64,000 nucleotides of DNA from Erythrobacter sp. SG61-1L (GCF_001305965.1 NZ_JXQC01000003.1:3515361-3579360), one strand, 5' to 3'. Shown: positions 20,131 through 29,014, counted from the stretch's first letter. Numbers and translations: made by a program. The notes: generated by a model from the letters alone, not told the origin.

Positions 20131-20207
20131 GTCACCCCGGATTCATTCCGGGGTCCAGCTTTCTGGCGCGAAGAAGAAGCTGGATCCCGGAACAAGTCCG
20201 GGATGAC
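20131..20207. repeat. GTCA-hairpin doublet, CCCCGG variant
   Basis: Inverted modules at about 20131-20161 and 20177-20207. The first reads GTCA-CCCCGG-attcatt-CCGGGG-TCCAG. The second, on the other strand, reads GTCA-TCCCGG-acttgtt-CCGGGA-TCCAG. The changed stem pair is compensated, so both hairpins are preserved. Confidence 0.8.
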
Positions 20208-20234
20208 CAAGGGGGCAGGGGGCTGAACCGGATC

Positions 20235-20308
20235 TTCGTCATTCCCGCGCAGGCGGGAAACCAGTTCGACGGTTGCTGCTGGATCCCCGCCTGCGCGGGG
20301 ATGACGAA
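20235..20308. repeat. GTCA-hairpin doublet, copy 2
   Basis: Identical over 74 bases and in the same orientation to 19488-19561. The copies are 747 bases apart and have unrelated flanks. Confidence 0.85.
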
Positions 20309-20410
20309 ACAGGAAGAAGGCAGGCGCAAAGGCCGGCGATCCCGGTTCGACCGCAGGGAGGTCCACCCAGAGCCTGTCGAAGGGCAGGGATGGCGAGCGG
20401 GGCGCCGGCA

Positions 20411-20431
20411 GGGCACGTGTGGAACGTGCCC
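20411..20431 (-). terminator. Hairpin downstream of cysH
   Basis: A perfect 8-bp stem (GGGCACGT/ACGTGCCC) with a 5-base loop lies 8 bases beyond the cysH stop on the minus strand. There is no U-tract, so termination is only likely. Confidence 0.45.
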
Positions 20432-20438
20432 TGTATCC

Positions 20439-21242
20439 TTACAGCGCGGGGTCGAAGCCTTCCGGTGGCAGGCGGTAGGCGTCGGGGTTGTTCGGGCTGT
20501 GGATGCCGCATTCGGTCTTGTCCCAGCCCTTCCAGCGGCCCGAGCGAGGGTCTTCGCCCGGCGCGACCTTGTGGGTGCAGGGGGAGCAGCCGATGGAGGG
20601 ATAGCCCTGTGCCACCAGCGGATGGCGCGGCAGGCCGTATTCCTCGAAATAGGCTTCCAGATCTTCCGCCGTCCAGTCGATCAGCGGGTTGATCTTCAGG
20701 CGGCCCTGTTCGTCCGAATTGTCGATCTCGAACCGCGGCAATTGCGCGCGGGTGCTGGCCTGAAAGGCCTTGCGCCCGGTGATCGAGGCATCGAAGCCCG
20801 CCAGGGCCTTCGCCAGCGGCTTCACCTTGCGGATTTCGCAGCAGCCGTCCGGGTCCCAGCTCCAGCGCAGGCCCGCCTCGTCCTTGGCGGCGATTTCCTC
20901 CGCCTCGGGCTTCAGGATGACCAGATTGGTCAGGCCGAGAAAGGCCACCAGCTCATCGCGATAGGCGATGGTTTCGGGGAAATGCTTGTCCGTATCGAGG
21001 AACAGCACCGGGATGGATTTGTCCACCTGCGCCACCAGATGCAGCAGCACCGCGCTTTCCGCGCCGAAGCTGGAAACGACGGCAACGTCGCCCGCCAGAT
21101 GATCCTTCAGCACGCTGGAGAGCATCTCAAGCGTTTCCTGCCCGCGGAACATCCGGTTCAGGCGAATGGCATCGCCTTCCGTGAAACGGGCCGACGTATC
21201 GATCCGGTCGCGCGGGCGGGAGGACACTTCAGCCCCGTTCAT
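20439..21242 (-). CDS. cysH: Assimilatory phosphoadenylyl/adenylyl-sulfate reductase
   Basis: Reduces activated sulfate to sulfite with thioredoxin-type electrons. The substrate motif VVSSFGAESAVLLHL, the paired cysteines in DPDGCCEIRKV, a CSPC motif, and the catalytic ECGIH near the C terminus are all present. The CC...CxxC set indicates the [4Fe-4S]-containing type, which normally uses APS. 267 residues. I chose the ATG at 21242, where the DUF934 gene ends; upstream in-frame codons lie inside that gene. It is last in the cobA-DUF2849-cysI-DUF934-cysH operon. Confidence 0.92.
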   Translation of the reverse strand: MNGAEVSSRPRDRIDTSARFTEGDAIRLNRMFRGQETLEMLSSVLKDHLAGDVAVVSSFGAESAVLLHLVAQVDKSIPVLFLDTDKHFPETIAYRDELVAFLGLTNLVILKPEAEEIAAKDEAGLRWSWDPDGCCEIRKVKPLAKALAGFDASITGRKAFQASTRAQLPRFEIDNSDEQGRLKINPLIDWTAEDLEAYFEEYGLPRHPLVAQGYPSIGCSPCTHKVAPGEDPRSGRWKGWDKTECGIHSPNNPDAYRLPPEGFDPAL

Positions 21243-21669
21243 CGACAGGGTGCCTCTTGGCCCAGATGGGCGTGCGCCCATCGCCGGTGGCCTGATAGAC
21301 TTCGGGCCAGCGGTCGAGCGCGTTCTGCGCATCTTCGGGATCGAAGGGCTTTTCGGGCAGGAAGCTGTCAAAGCCGCAGCGGCGCATGTGCGAAAGCTGG
21401 TCCACCAGCACATCGCCCACGGCGCGCAATTCGCCCTGATAGCCGGCCTCGCGCAGGATGCGCGCGCTGGAATAGCCGCGCCCGTCGCCGAAGCTGGGGA
21501 AGTTCACTTCCACCAGTCGCAGCTGTTCGAGGAAGGGCAGCAGGCTCTTCGCGTCGTCGCCCGGTTCGATGCGGACGGCGGCGGCATTGGTCTGGTCGAG
21601 AAAGGCGTCGACCGTCACGGCGGGGGCAGTGACTGCCTCGTCTTCGCGGAAACGCAGGCTATCAAGCAT
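21229..21669 (-). CDS. DUF934 family protein of the sulfite reduction operon
   Basis: 146 residues. The family core is visible: VRIEPGDDAKSLLPFLEQL, VNFPSFGDGRGYSSARILRE, and YQGELRAVGDVLVDQL. DUF934 genes lie next to cysI and cysH across proteobacteria; the molecular role is unsettled, with a link to sulfite reductase electron supply proposed from context. The ATG at 21669 overlaps the cysI end by 8 bases, and the gene overlaps cysH by 14 bases. Longer in-frame starts are inside cysI. Confidence 0.88.
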   Translation of the reverse strand: MLDSLRFREDEAVTAPAVTVDAFLDQTNAAAVRIEPGDDAKSLLPFLEQLRLVEVNFPSFGDGRGYSSARILREAGYQGELRAVGDVLVDQLSHMRRCGFDSFLPEKPFDPEDAQNALDRWPEVYQATGDGRTPIWAKRHPVDERG

Positions 21670-23296
21670 AGATCGCCTCCTTGAACTTATCCATGCCGAT
21701 GCGGCGGTAGGTATCGAGGAAACGCTCCCCTTCGGTGCGTTCGGCCAGATAGACGCCGGTGGCCTTTTCCACTGCGTCCACGATGCCGTCCTCGTCAAAG
21801 CCGGGGCCGGTGATCTTGCCGAGCGAAGTATCGTCACCCTCGCAGCCGCCGAGCAGCAGCTGGTAGTTTTCGGTGCCCTTCTTGTCGACGCCCAGAATGC
21901 CGATGTGGCCGGCATGGTGGTGGCCGCAGGCATTGATGCAGCCGCTGATCTTCAGCTTCAGCTCGCCCAGTTCCGCCGTCTTGCCGTTTTCGGCGAAACG
22001 CTGCGAAATCTTCTGCGCCACCGGGATGGAGCGGGCATTGGCAAGGCTGCAATAATCGAGGCCGGGGCAGGCGATGATGTCTTCCACCGTGTCCAGATTG
22101 GCCGCGCCGAGGCCGGCGGCGTCCAGCTTCTGCCACAGCGTGTAGAGATCGGCCTTGCGGACATGGGGCAGCACGATGTTCTGGGCGTGGGTCACGCGCA
22201 GTTCGTCGAAGCTGTATTCCTTCGCCAGATCGGCCATCAGGTGAATCTGTTCGGCTGAGGCATCGCCCGGAATGCCGCCAACCGGCTTCAGGCTGATATT
22301 GGCGATGATGTAGCCCGGCTGCTTGTGGGCCACGATGTTACGTTCCACCCAGAGGGCGAAATCCGGGTCCGAAAGGTCCAGATCGTCAGCGGCGGCAGTG
22401 TCATAGGCCGGATCGGTGAAGTGGGCCTTGATCCGCTCCAGCTCGGCAATCGGGGGTTCGATGCCCTGTGTCAGCAGGTGGGCGAATTCTTCCTCCACCT
22501 GACGCGTATATTCTTCCTTGCCCAGTTCATGGACGAGGATCTTGATGCGCGCCTTGTACTTGTTGTCGCGGCGGCCATAGCGGTTGTAGACCCGCAGGCA
22601 GGCTTCCGAATAGGTAATCAGCTGGTCCAGCGGCACGAAGTCGCGGATCAGCGGCGCGATCATGGGCGTGCGGCCCATGCCGCCGCCGACATAGAAGGCC
22701 GCGCCGATCTCGCCCGCCGCATTCTTCACGATGCGAATGCCGATATCGTGCAGCTTCATTGCCGCGCGGTCGGTTTCGCTGGCGATCACGGCGATCTTGA
22801 ACTTGCGCGGCAGGGTCAGGAATTCCGGGTGGAAGCTGGACCACTGGCGCAGCAGTTCCGCATAGGGGCGCGGATCGATCAGCTCGTCTGCGGCGGCGCC
22901 GGCGAACTGGTCCGAACTGATGTTGCGGATGCAGTTCCCGCTGGTCTGGATCGCGTGCATTTCCACGGCGGCAAGGTCCGCCAGAATATCGGGCGCGTCT
23001 TCCAGCTTGATCCAGTTGTACTGGATGTTCTGGCGCGTGGTGAAGTGGCCATAGCCGCGGTCATATTTGTCCGCGATGTTCGCCAGCACATGCATCTGGG
23101 CGGCGTTGAGCGTGCCATAGGGCACGGCCACGCGCAGCATATAGGCATGCAGCTGCAGATAGAGGCCGTTCTGCAGGCGCAGCGGCTTGAACTGATCCTC
23201 GGTCAGCTTGCCTTCGAGGCGGCGGCGGGTCTGGTCGCGGAATTCCGCGACGCGGGTATCGACCATCGCCTGGTCATATTGGTCATAACGGTACAT
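21662..23296 (-). CDS. cysI: Nitrite/sulfite reductase hemoprotein, probably assimilatory sulfite reductase
   Basis: 544 residues with two ferredoxin-like/siroheme half repeats. The siroheme-[4Fe-4S] ligands are C410 and C416 (CPGLDYC) and C453 and C457 (CINACGHHH). The N-terminal half has GHFTTRQNIQYNWI and the TSGNCIRNIS motif. It reduces sulfite to sulfide. No flavoprotein partner CysJ lies nearby, so the electron donor may be ferredoxin or another reductase. The neighbours cysH and cobA argue for sulfite rather than nitrite. The start codon shares a base with the DUF2849 stop (TGATG). Confidence 0.88.
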   Translation of the reverse strand: MYRYDQYDQAMVDTRVAEFRDQTRRRLEGKLTEDQFKPLRLQNGLYLQLHAYMLRVAVPYGTLNAAQMHVLANIADKYDRGYGHFTTRQNIQYNWIKLEDAPDILADLAAVEMHAIQTSGNCIRNISSDQFAGAAADELIDPRPYAELLRQWSSFHPEFLTLPRKFKIAVIASETDRAAMKLHDIGIRIVKNAAGEIGAAFYVGGGMGRTPMIAPLIRDFVPLDQLITYSEACLRVYNRYGRRDNKYKARIKILVHELGKEEYTRQVEEEFAHLLTQGIEPPIAELERIKAHFTDPAYDTAAADDLDLSDPDFALWVERNIVAHKQPGYIIANISLKPVGGIPGDASAEQIHLMADLAKEYSFDELRVTHAQNIVLPHVRKADLYTLWQKLDAAGLGAANLDTVEDIIACPGLDYCSLANARSIPVAQKISQRFAENGKTAELGELKLKISGCINACGHHHAGHIGILGVDKKGTENYQLLLGGCEGDDTSLGKITGPGFDEDGIVDAVEKATGVYLAERTEGERFLDTYRRIGMDKFKEAIYA

Positions 23297-23595
23297 CAGA
23301 TCACCCAGTTGCCGGCGTTGGGATCGGCGGGTTTGAGGGTCAGGTCAGGGCGCACGGTGGGGCCGAGCGCGCGGATACGGTCCTTGATATGGGCAGGGCG
23401 CACGCCGCGTTCGCCGTCGGGCTGCGCGTCGATGGCGTAGGAAGCATTGACCCGCCGGGCCCCTTCCTCGCGCTGCAGGATGGCGTCGGCCTGATCGCCC
23501 ACATCCACTGCATCTTCGACGTGGATAGACCAGTCATGCCCGGTCCACCACACGACGGCCCCGCTCTTGAGGTCGTTTCCGGTAAGAATCTTCAT
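23296..23595 (-). CDS. DUF2849 family protein
   Basis: 99-residue soluble protein: KILTGNDLKSGAVVWWTGHDWSIHVEDA at the N terminus and an RVNASYAID segment in the middle. DUF2849 is almost always found directly before a sulfite reductase gene in alphaproteobacteria, as here. No catalytic residue is evident, and a small accessory role in sulfite reduction is inferred from context only. It overlaps cobA by 4 bases (ATGA) and cysI by one. Confidence 0.85.
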   Translation of the reverse strand: MKILTGNDLKSGAVVWWTGHDWSIHVEDAVDVGDQADAILQREEGARRVNASYAIDAQPDGERGVRPAHIKDRIRALGPTVRPDLTLKPADPNAGNWVI

Positions 23596-24371
23596 CCCTG
23601 CGCCTCCAGCGCCAATTGCCTGAGGGCCGCGTCGTTACGGCCTGATTTCTGAGATGCAACCTCGCCGATCACGATTACGGCGGGGCTTTTCACCTTTGCG
23701 CCGCTGACCAGATCGGGCAGGCCTGCCAGCGAAGCGCGCAGCACCCGCATGGTGGGGCGCGCGGCATTTTCGATCACGGCCACCGGGCAATCCGGGGCCA
23801 CGCCGTCTTCCATCAGCTTTTCCGCGATCTGCGGGGCCGTGGTGACGCCCATGTAGATCACCAAAGTGCGGCCCTTGCCGGCAAGGCCGGACCAGTCCTG
23901 CTCGGTCAGGCCCTTGCACTGGCCCGCCACGAAGCTGACGATGCTGGCACTGTCACGATGGGTCAGCGGAATCTGTGCAGCCGCCGCCGCGCCGATGGCG
24001 GCGCTGATGCCGGGGACGACTTCCACCGGAACGCCCGCCGCATGGCAGGCATCGGCTTCTTCTCCGCCGCGGCCGAAAATGAACGGATCGCCGCCCTTCA
24101 GGCGCACCACGCTGTTACCCGCCTGTGCCTCGCGCACCAGCAGGGCGTTGATTTCTTCCTGCGGCATGGTGTGGCGCGAACGGCTCTTGGCGACCGAGAT
24201 CAGCCGCGCATCGGGGCGGGCCAGCGCCAGGATCGAGGGATCGACCAGCCCGTCATGCACCACCAGCCTGGCCTGCATCAGCAGGCGCGCGGCGCGCAGG
24301 GTCAGCAGGTCCGGATCGCCCGGGCCGGCGCCGACCAGATAGACCGTGGCGGGAGTTGCGGCATTCTTCAT
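23592..24371 (-). CDS. cobA: Uroporphyrinogen-III C-methyltransferase (SUMT)
   Basis: Methylates uroporphyrinogen III to precorrin-2, the branch point to siroheme and cobalamin. Family motifs are VYLVGAGPGDPDLLTLRAARLL, VVRLKGGDPFIFGRGGEE, VPGISAAIGAAAAAQIPLTHR and YMGV. 259 residues, with no CysG dehydrogenase/chelatase domain fused. First gene of the cys operon, so it most likely feeds siroheme to the sulfite reductase. I chose the ATG at 24371; a GTG three codons upstream is possible. Confidence 0.92.
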   Translation of the reverse strand: MKNAATPATVYLVGAGPGDPDLLTLRAARLLMQARLVVHDGLVDPSILALARPDARLISVAKSRSRHTMPQEEINALLVREAQAGNSVVRLKGGDPFIFGRGGEEADACHAAGVPVEVVPGISAAIGAAAAAQIPLTHRDSASIVSFVAGQCKGLTEQDWSGLAGKGRTLVIYMGVTTAPQIAEKLMEDGVAPDCPVAVIENAARPTMRVLRASLAGLPDLVSGAKVKSPAVIVIGEVASQKSGRNDAALRQLALEAQG

Positions 24372-24439
24372 GGGGCGCACATGGCCCCGGTACCCCTCAA
24401 GTGCCAGCGAGAATGGTTTTGGCAGGGGGTAGGTGAGCT

Positions 24440-25495
24440 TTAGCCGGCCTGTCCCGGCCCGCCGCCACCGCTGTCTTCGCCGCCGTCTTCACCGCGCGAA
24501 TCCCGCTCCAGCGCGGCGATCAGCGTATCGAACTGGGCATTGCCGCGCAGATTGATGTCGCGCTGGGGGAAGGGGATCTTGATGCCGTTTTCGCGGAACA
24601 GGCGCCAGACCCGCCAATAGACTTCGGAACGGACACTGCTGATGCCCTCTTCCGGGTCGGTGATCCAGAAACGGATTTCGAAATTGATCGAATTTTCGCC
24701 GAAATCCATCAGCAGAACGCGCGGCGCGGGATCGTGCAGCACTCGCGTCACGTCCTTGGCGGCCTGCATCATCAGGTCTCGCGCCAGATCGATGTCGGTA
24801 TCGTAAGCCACGCCGATGGGCGCCTTCACCCGCACATCGCGCGAACTGTAGGACCAGTTCTCCACCTGATTGATCATCAGGTTCTCGTTCGGGATGAGGT
24901 ATTCCTTCATGTCCCGCGTGGTGACCGAAATGGCGCGGATGCCGATCTTGCGGATCTGGCCGAAGCTCTCGCGGCCGGACATGTCGCTCACCGCGATCAC
25001 ATCGCCCGGCTTGATCGAACGGTCCATCAGCAGGATGATCCCCGCGATCAGATTGCCGAAGGTCTTCTGCAGGCCGAAGCCGATGGCCAGGCCGAAGGCG
25101 CCGGAAAACACGGCCAGCGCGGTCAGGTCTATGCCCAATATGTCGATCCCGACCAGGATCGACAGCGCCCAGATGGCCACGGTCAGCAGCTTGTCGGTCA
25201 GCAGTTTCTGCGTCGGGTCCAGCCGGGTGGCCTTGCCCAGCAGCCAGCGCGCCAGCCTGCTGGCGAACCATGCGAAAAACAGCACGGCAGTGATGACCAT
25301 CACCACCACCAGTGTGTCCCACAGGGAAATCCTTGTGTGGCCGATCTGCAGGGCAATCGAATCCAGCGTGCCGACAAACTGGGCCACTGCGCCGGCCTTG
25401 GCGGAAACGGCGTCCCTGATGTCGTCCGCCGCGGCTACTCCGGGCGGGGCATCCTTGCCTGCACTCGCGGCGGCGAGGAAGGCGAGGGCATTCAT
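24440..25495 (-). CDS. MscS-family mechanosensitive channel
   Basis: 351 residues. About three hydrophobic segments occupy residues 55-150, followed by the pore helix region FSGAFGLAIGFGLQKTFGN, which matches the Gly/Ala-packed TM3 of MscS. The cytoplasmic beta/alpha domain follows (KPGDVIAVSDMSG...IRAISVTTRDMKEYLIPNENLM). The C-terminal tail is rich in Gly and Asp/Glu. It opens under hypo-osmotic stress. The start overlaps the metC-like stop by 4 bases. Confidence 0.9.
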   Translation of the reverse strand: MNALAFLAAASAGKDAPPGVAAADDIRDAVSAKAGAVAQFVGTLDSIALQIGHTRISLWDTLVVVMVITAVLFFAWFASRLARWLLGKATRLDPTQKLLTDKLLTVAIWALSILVGIDILGIDLTALAVFSGAFGLAIGFGLQKTFGNLIAGIILLMDRSIKPGDVIAVSDMSGRESFGQIRKIGIRAISVTTRDMKEYLIPNENLMINQVENWSYSSRDVRVKAPIGVAYDTDIDLARDLMMQAAKDVTRVLHDPAPRVLLMDFGENSINFEIRFWITDPEEGISSVRSEVYWRVWRLFRENGIKIPFPQRDINLRGNAQFDTLIAALERDSRGEDGGEDSGGGGPGQAG

Positions 25496-26736
25496 CCCGC
25501 CCGGCCCATGGCGGCAAAGCCGCGCGCCAGATCGGCGATCAGGTCCGCCGGGTCTTCAAGCCCGATGGACAGGCGGATGCCCAGCCGGTCCGCCGGATCG
25601 CTGCCCGGCGGCGGCCAGTGCGTGGCACTGCGGGCGCCCTGCGGATCGAAGGGGATGACAAGGCTCTCGAACCCGCCCCAGCTATAGCCGATGCCGAACA
25701 ATTCCAGCGCGTCGATAAAGCGGGCGCGAGCGGCATCGTCGGCGCCTTTCAGCACGAAGCTGAACAGCCCGCAGCCACCGGTGAAATCGCGCGCCCACAG
25801 ATCGTGCCCCGGCGCACCGGGCAACATGGGGCAAAGCACGCGGGCGACTTCCGCCCGGCCCGCGAGCCAGCGGGCGATCTGCAGCGCGCTGGAATTTTCC
25901 CGTTCCAGCCGCAGTGAAAGGCTGCGCAGGCCGCGCAGGGCAAGGGCCGCATCGTCGGGCGAGACGACCTGCCCCAATTGCTGGGACATGCGGCGGATAC
26001 GGCTGAAATGCGGTTCGGCCGCGCTGACGCTGCCCATCATCACATCCGAATGGCCGCCGACATGCTTGGTCAGCGACATGATGGAAATATCGCAGCCGCG
26101 TTCCAGCGCCGGGAAGCCCAGCGGGCTGGCCCAGGTATTGTCGATCAGGCTGACGGCGCCCTTGTCCCGCGCGATGGCGGCAAGGGCGGGCACGTCGCAG
26201 ACTTCCATCGTCAGGCTGCCGGGGCTTTCCAGCAGCATGGCCTTTGTCCGTTCGCAGAATTGAGCCGCGAATCCATCTACATCCAGCGGATCGAACCAGC
26301 GGGTTTCCACGCCCATGCGGCTCAGCAGCCCTTCGGAAAGGGCACGGCTGGGCTGATAGGCATTGTCCGTCATCAGCAGAACGTCGCCCGTGCGCAGCAC
26401 CGCCAGCAGCGCGCCCGCAATGGCGGCAACGCCGCTGGGATAGAGCACGGTTCCGGCCGCGCCGGGCTCGATCTGGGTCAGAGCTTCGGCCAGCGACCAT
26501 TGGGTGGGCGCGCCGCGGCGGCCGTAATAGAAATGCCCATCCTCATTGGGGCGCCCGGCCGCAAGATCGGCGGCATCTTCGTAAAGGTGAGTGCTGCCCC
26601 GCCACACCGGCGGGTTCACAACGCCGCCCTTGTGGCCGGCAATGCCGGTCCATTCCCTGCGGCGCCCGGCGCCCGTCAGCATCGTGGCAGGCGCCAGATC
26701 CTTGTCGCTGTGATCAGAGTCGCCGCGATCAGACAT
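25492..26736 (-). CDS. metC: Cystathionine beta-lyase-like PLP enzyme
   Basis: Cys/Met-metabolism PLP-dependent transsulfuration enzyme, fold type I. Visible motifs are GGVVNPPVWRGSTHLYED, the cofactor-contact YGRRGAPTQWSLAEAL, DNTWASPLGFPALE, and the PLP lysine in SLTKHVGGHSDVMMGSV; the HSD motif after the lysine is MetC-like. 414 residues from the ATG at 26736. It probably cleaves cystathionine to homocysteine, but a cysteine desulfhydrase activity cannot be excluded. sseA lies 8 bases upstream in the same operon. Confidence 0.82.
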   Translation of the reverse strand: MSDRGDSDHSDKDLAPATMLTGAGRRREWTGIAGHKGGVVNPPVWRGSTHLYEDAADLAAGRPNEDGHFYYGRRGAPTQWSLAEALTQIEPGAAGTVLYPSGVAAIAGALLAVLRTGDVLLMTDNAYQPSRALSEGLLSRMGVETRWFDPLDVDGFAAQFCERTKAMLLESPGSLTMEVCDVPALAAIARDKGAVSLIDNTWASPLGFPALERGCDISIMSLTKHVGGHSDVMMGSVSAAEPHFSRIRRMSQQLGQVVSPDDAALALRGLRSLSLRLERENSSALQIARWLAGRAEVARVLCPMLPGAPGHDLWARDFTGGCGLFSFVLKGADDAARARFIDALELFGIGYSWGGFESLVIPFDPQGARSATHWPPPGSDPADRLGIRLSIGLEDPADLIADLARGFAAMGRAG

Positions 26737-26744
26737 GCTGCATC

Positions 26745-27602
26745 TCAGACATCCTGAAGCGCAGCGCCCGTCTCCTTGGGAGTGGCCGGATCGACTGCCC
26801 ATTCGCTCCAGCTGCCGTCATACAGCGATACGTCCTTGTCCTTGCCCAGCAGGTGCAGGGCAAAGCACAGGACCGCCGCCGTCACCCCGCCGCCGCAGGT
26901 TGTGGCGACCGGTTGGGAAAGATCGACGCCCGCCTGTTCGAACGCGGCGCGCAGGCCCGCCTTGTCCTTGAAGGTGCCATCGGCATTGAACAATTCGTAG
27001 AAAGGCAGGTTTACCGATCCGGGAATGTGCCCGCTGGGCACGCCGGGGCGGAAATCGGGGATTTCGCCGGAAAACCGGCCCGAATCGCGCGCATCGACCA
27101 CCTGTTCGGCATGGCTGCTGAGGTTGGCGAGCATATCGGCCTTGCTGCGCACCTTGCCGGCTTCCTGCCAGGCAGTGAAATGCCGGGTCTTCAATGTCTG
27201 CACGCCGCCTTCCAGCGGGCGCCCTTCCGCCTTCCACTTGGCGAGGCCGCCGTCCAGGATCGCGACATTCTGCGCGCCGAACAGCTTGAACATGAACCAT
27301 GCCCGGCCCGATGTCTTCACGTCGCTATCGTCATACAGCACGATGCGGCTGCCATCGCCCAGCCCCAGCTTCTGCATGCGGCTGGCGAACATCTCCGCCG
27401 TGGGCAGCGCGGCAGGCACCGGGCTTTCCGGGTCGACCAGATTGGTCAGGTCCATGAACACAGCACCGGGTATATGCCCGGCCTCGTATTCGGCCCGGGC
27501 ATCCCGCCCGGCGATGGGCAAGTGACTTGATGCGTCGACGATCCTCAGGTCGCAGGATCCAATTTCCTCTGCGAGCCAGTCGGTCGAAACCAGCGATTCC
27601 AT
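26745..27602 (-). CDS. sseA: 3-mercaptopyruvate sulfurtransferase (rhodanese family)
   Basis: Two tandem rhodanese domains. The first (about 1-130) has AEYEAGHIPGAVF and is inactive; the second (about 150-285) has VVDARDSGRFSG and the catalytic cysteine in TTCGGGVTAAV, of the CGxGVTA type found in mercaptopyruvate sulfurtransferases rather than thiosulfate rhodaneses. 285 residues. The ATG at 27602 has a clear GAGGAG ribosome-binding site seven bases upstream, which decides against the ATG five codons earlier. Confidence 0.88.
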   Translation of the reverse strand: MESLVSTDWLAEEIGSCDLRIVDASSHLPIAGRDARAEYEAGHIPGAVFMDLTNLVDPESPVPAALPTAEMFASRMQKLGLGDGSRIVLYDDSDVKTSGRAWFMFKLFGAQNVAILDGGLAKWKAEGRPLEGGVQTLKTRHFTAWQEAGKVRSKADMLANLSSHAEQVVDARDSGRFSGEIPDFRPGVPSGHIPGSVNLPFYELFNADGTFKDKAGLRAAFEQAGVDLSQPVATTCGGGVTAAVLCFALHLLGKDKDVSLYDGSWSEWAVDPATPKETGAALQDV

Positions 27603-27671
27603 TCGCGCGCTCCTCATCGCGTGAACGACTAGGGTTAAACCCCTGCCTTTCGCCCGTCGAGGGGGGATCGT

Positions 27672-28880
27672 TCAAAAGATTCTTTGTGTGACTTCTCGGT
27701 AAATGCGCGGACCCTGATCCAGCCGGAAAGGCTGCAATCCCGCGCCGGGGCGAGGTGAACGCTGCCCTACCAGTACGGTGCGCAAAATCGCGCCTGCCGC
27801 GCCAGAGGCGGCTTCCACCTTCAGCCGGGCCAGCGGCACGAACATCAGGGCCGTGCCCTTGCGGATCGGCCGGATGAGCGAGAAATTGAGGCGGAATTCG
27901 CCGCTCATCTGCGCGCTTTCGCCCGGGCGCAACCGCTCGATCCGGTGCTGCGGCACCAGTTCGCTCTCGCTGGAGGCAAGCTGTTCTTCCTCCGGCAGGG
28001 ATGCATGGGCGGAGATCATGTCGCCCGTCACGCTGATGCCTTCCATTACCCGGCCGCTCATATTGGTGAGGGTCACGCGGTAGGAAAGCGTGGCGGCGGT
28101 CAGGGTGATGGCCAGTTCGCGCGCTTCGAGGGCAAGGCTGAGCGGGGCCACTTCCTCCGGTGCTTCATCGATCAGCATGTCCGGGTCCGTGGCGGGCGTT
28201 GGCGCAGGCCTTGCGGCAGCTGCCGCCGCCAGATCGGGCCGCTGGATTTCCGGTGCACGCACGGCGCGCTGGGCGCCTTCGCGCCGCCAGAACCAGATTC
28301 CGGCACCAAGCGCGGCGGCAAAGGCGGCAATCAGTCCGGCGATCGCGCCGATCCAGCCCCATGGCAGGGATTCGCTGTCGGTCGCCTCGGTGGCGGGCGG
28401 CTGCGAAGATTCGGCCGGTGTGGGGGCGGTCGCCGGGGCGGCAGGCGCGGCCGTCGGGGTAGGGATAGCCTCCGCTTCGTCCGTGGAAACTGGTTCGGGC
28501 GTATCGCTTGCGGTCGGCGTCGGGCTTGGCGTGGCGCTGACGCGCGGGGAAGGCGATGCGCCGGGTGTCGGTGTGGGCCGCGCGGCAGTGGGCGCGGGCG
28601 TCGGCGCCGGGGTGCTGGCCGCGGGGCGCGGCGTGGGAGTGGGCGCAGGTGTGGGCGTTGGCGCAGGGGGCGGAGCGGGGCGGGCGGGCGTCGCGGTGGA
28701 GCGCGGAGGCGCTTCCCCCGGCGCAACCGGGCCTGCCGGGGCCTGCGTATTGCCCGGCGGAAGCTGGAAATCGCCGACCGATGCCGCAGCCGGGGCCTGG
28801 CCCAGCGCGATCAGCCCGGCGCCTGCAAGCAGGGCCTGAATCCTCATCCGCCTGTTCTTGTCGTTGGGAGTTTTGGTCAT
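27672..28880 (-). CDS. Proline/threonine-rich membrane protein of unknown function
   Basis: 402 residues. A signal peptide (RIQALLAGAGLIALGQAPAAAS) is followed by a long, disordered Pro/Thr/Ala/Ser stretch (about 35-170), one transmembrane segment (WGWIGAIAGLIAAFAAALGAGIWF is one hydrophobic run around 185-205), and a C-terminal beta-rich domain of about 150 residues (ELAITLTAATLSYRVTL, MEGISVTGDMISAH). The low-complexity part points to a periplasmic spacer, with the last domain cytoplasmic. I do not recognise a named family. Confidence 0.7.
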   Translation of the reverse strand: MTKTPNDKNRRMRIQALLAGAGLIALGQAPAAASVGDFQLPPGNTQAPAGPVAPGEAPPRSTATPARPAPPPAPTPTPAPTPTPRPAASTPAPTPAPTAARPTPTPGASPSPRVSATPSPTPTASDTPEPVSTDEAEAIPTPTAAPAAPATAPTPAESSQPPATEATDSESLPWGWIGAIAGLIAAFAAALGAGIWFWRREGAQRAVRAPEIQRPDLAAAAAARPAPTPATDPDMLIDEAPEEVAPLSLALEARELAITLTAATLSYRVTLTNMSGRVMEGISVTGDMISAHASLPEEEQLASSESELVPQHRIERLRPGESAQMSGEFRLNFSLIRPIRKGTALMFVPLARLKVEAASGAAGAILRTVLVGQRSPRPGAGLQPFRLDQGPRIYREVTQRIF

Positions 28881-29014
28881 GACCCCTGTCGGTATGCCCG
28901 TCTTCACTCGCGGGCTGGAAGTCTGGAAGCGCAGGGCGCGCTGAATAGCGGCTGAATCGTCTCCGTCAAACCGGTGACTTGTGCGGCAGGCGAGTTCGCG
29001 GCATCACGCGCGGC

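Larger units (their letters stand above)
19295..20438. other. 1.1-kb gene-poor region with clustered hairpin repeats and an orphan promoter
   Basis: No convincing protein gene is present between the SDR gene and cysH, which converge here. It holds four inverted or direct hairpin repeats (listed separately), a degenerate copy of the GAGCCTGTCGAAGG element near 20370, and a minus-strand promoter. That promoter leads to an open frame at 20017-19739 (92 codons; GGAGGG four bases before its ATG). The protein is Arg/Pro/Ala-rich without recognisable domains. I cannot assign a function to 19562-20038. Confidence 0.6.

Noticed and set aside
19349-20308. Clustered repeats considered as a CRISPR array
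   Set aside because: The units are inverted hairpin doublets with irregular spacing, not direct repeats with equal spacers, and no cas gene is present.
19980-21632. 550-codon plus-strand frame running from the repeat region into cysH
   Set aside because: It translates hairpin repeats and then the complement of cysH; not a gene.
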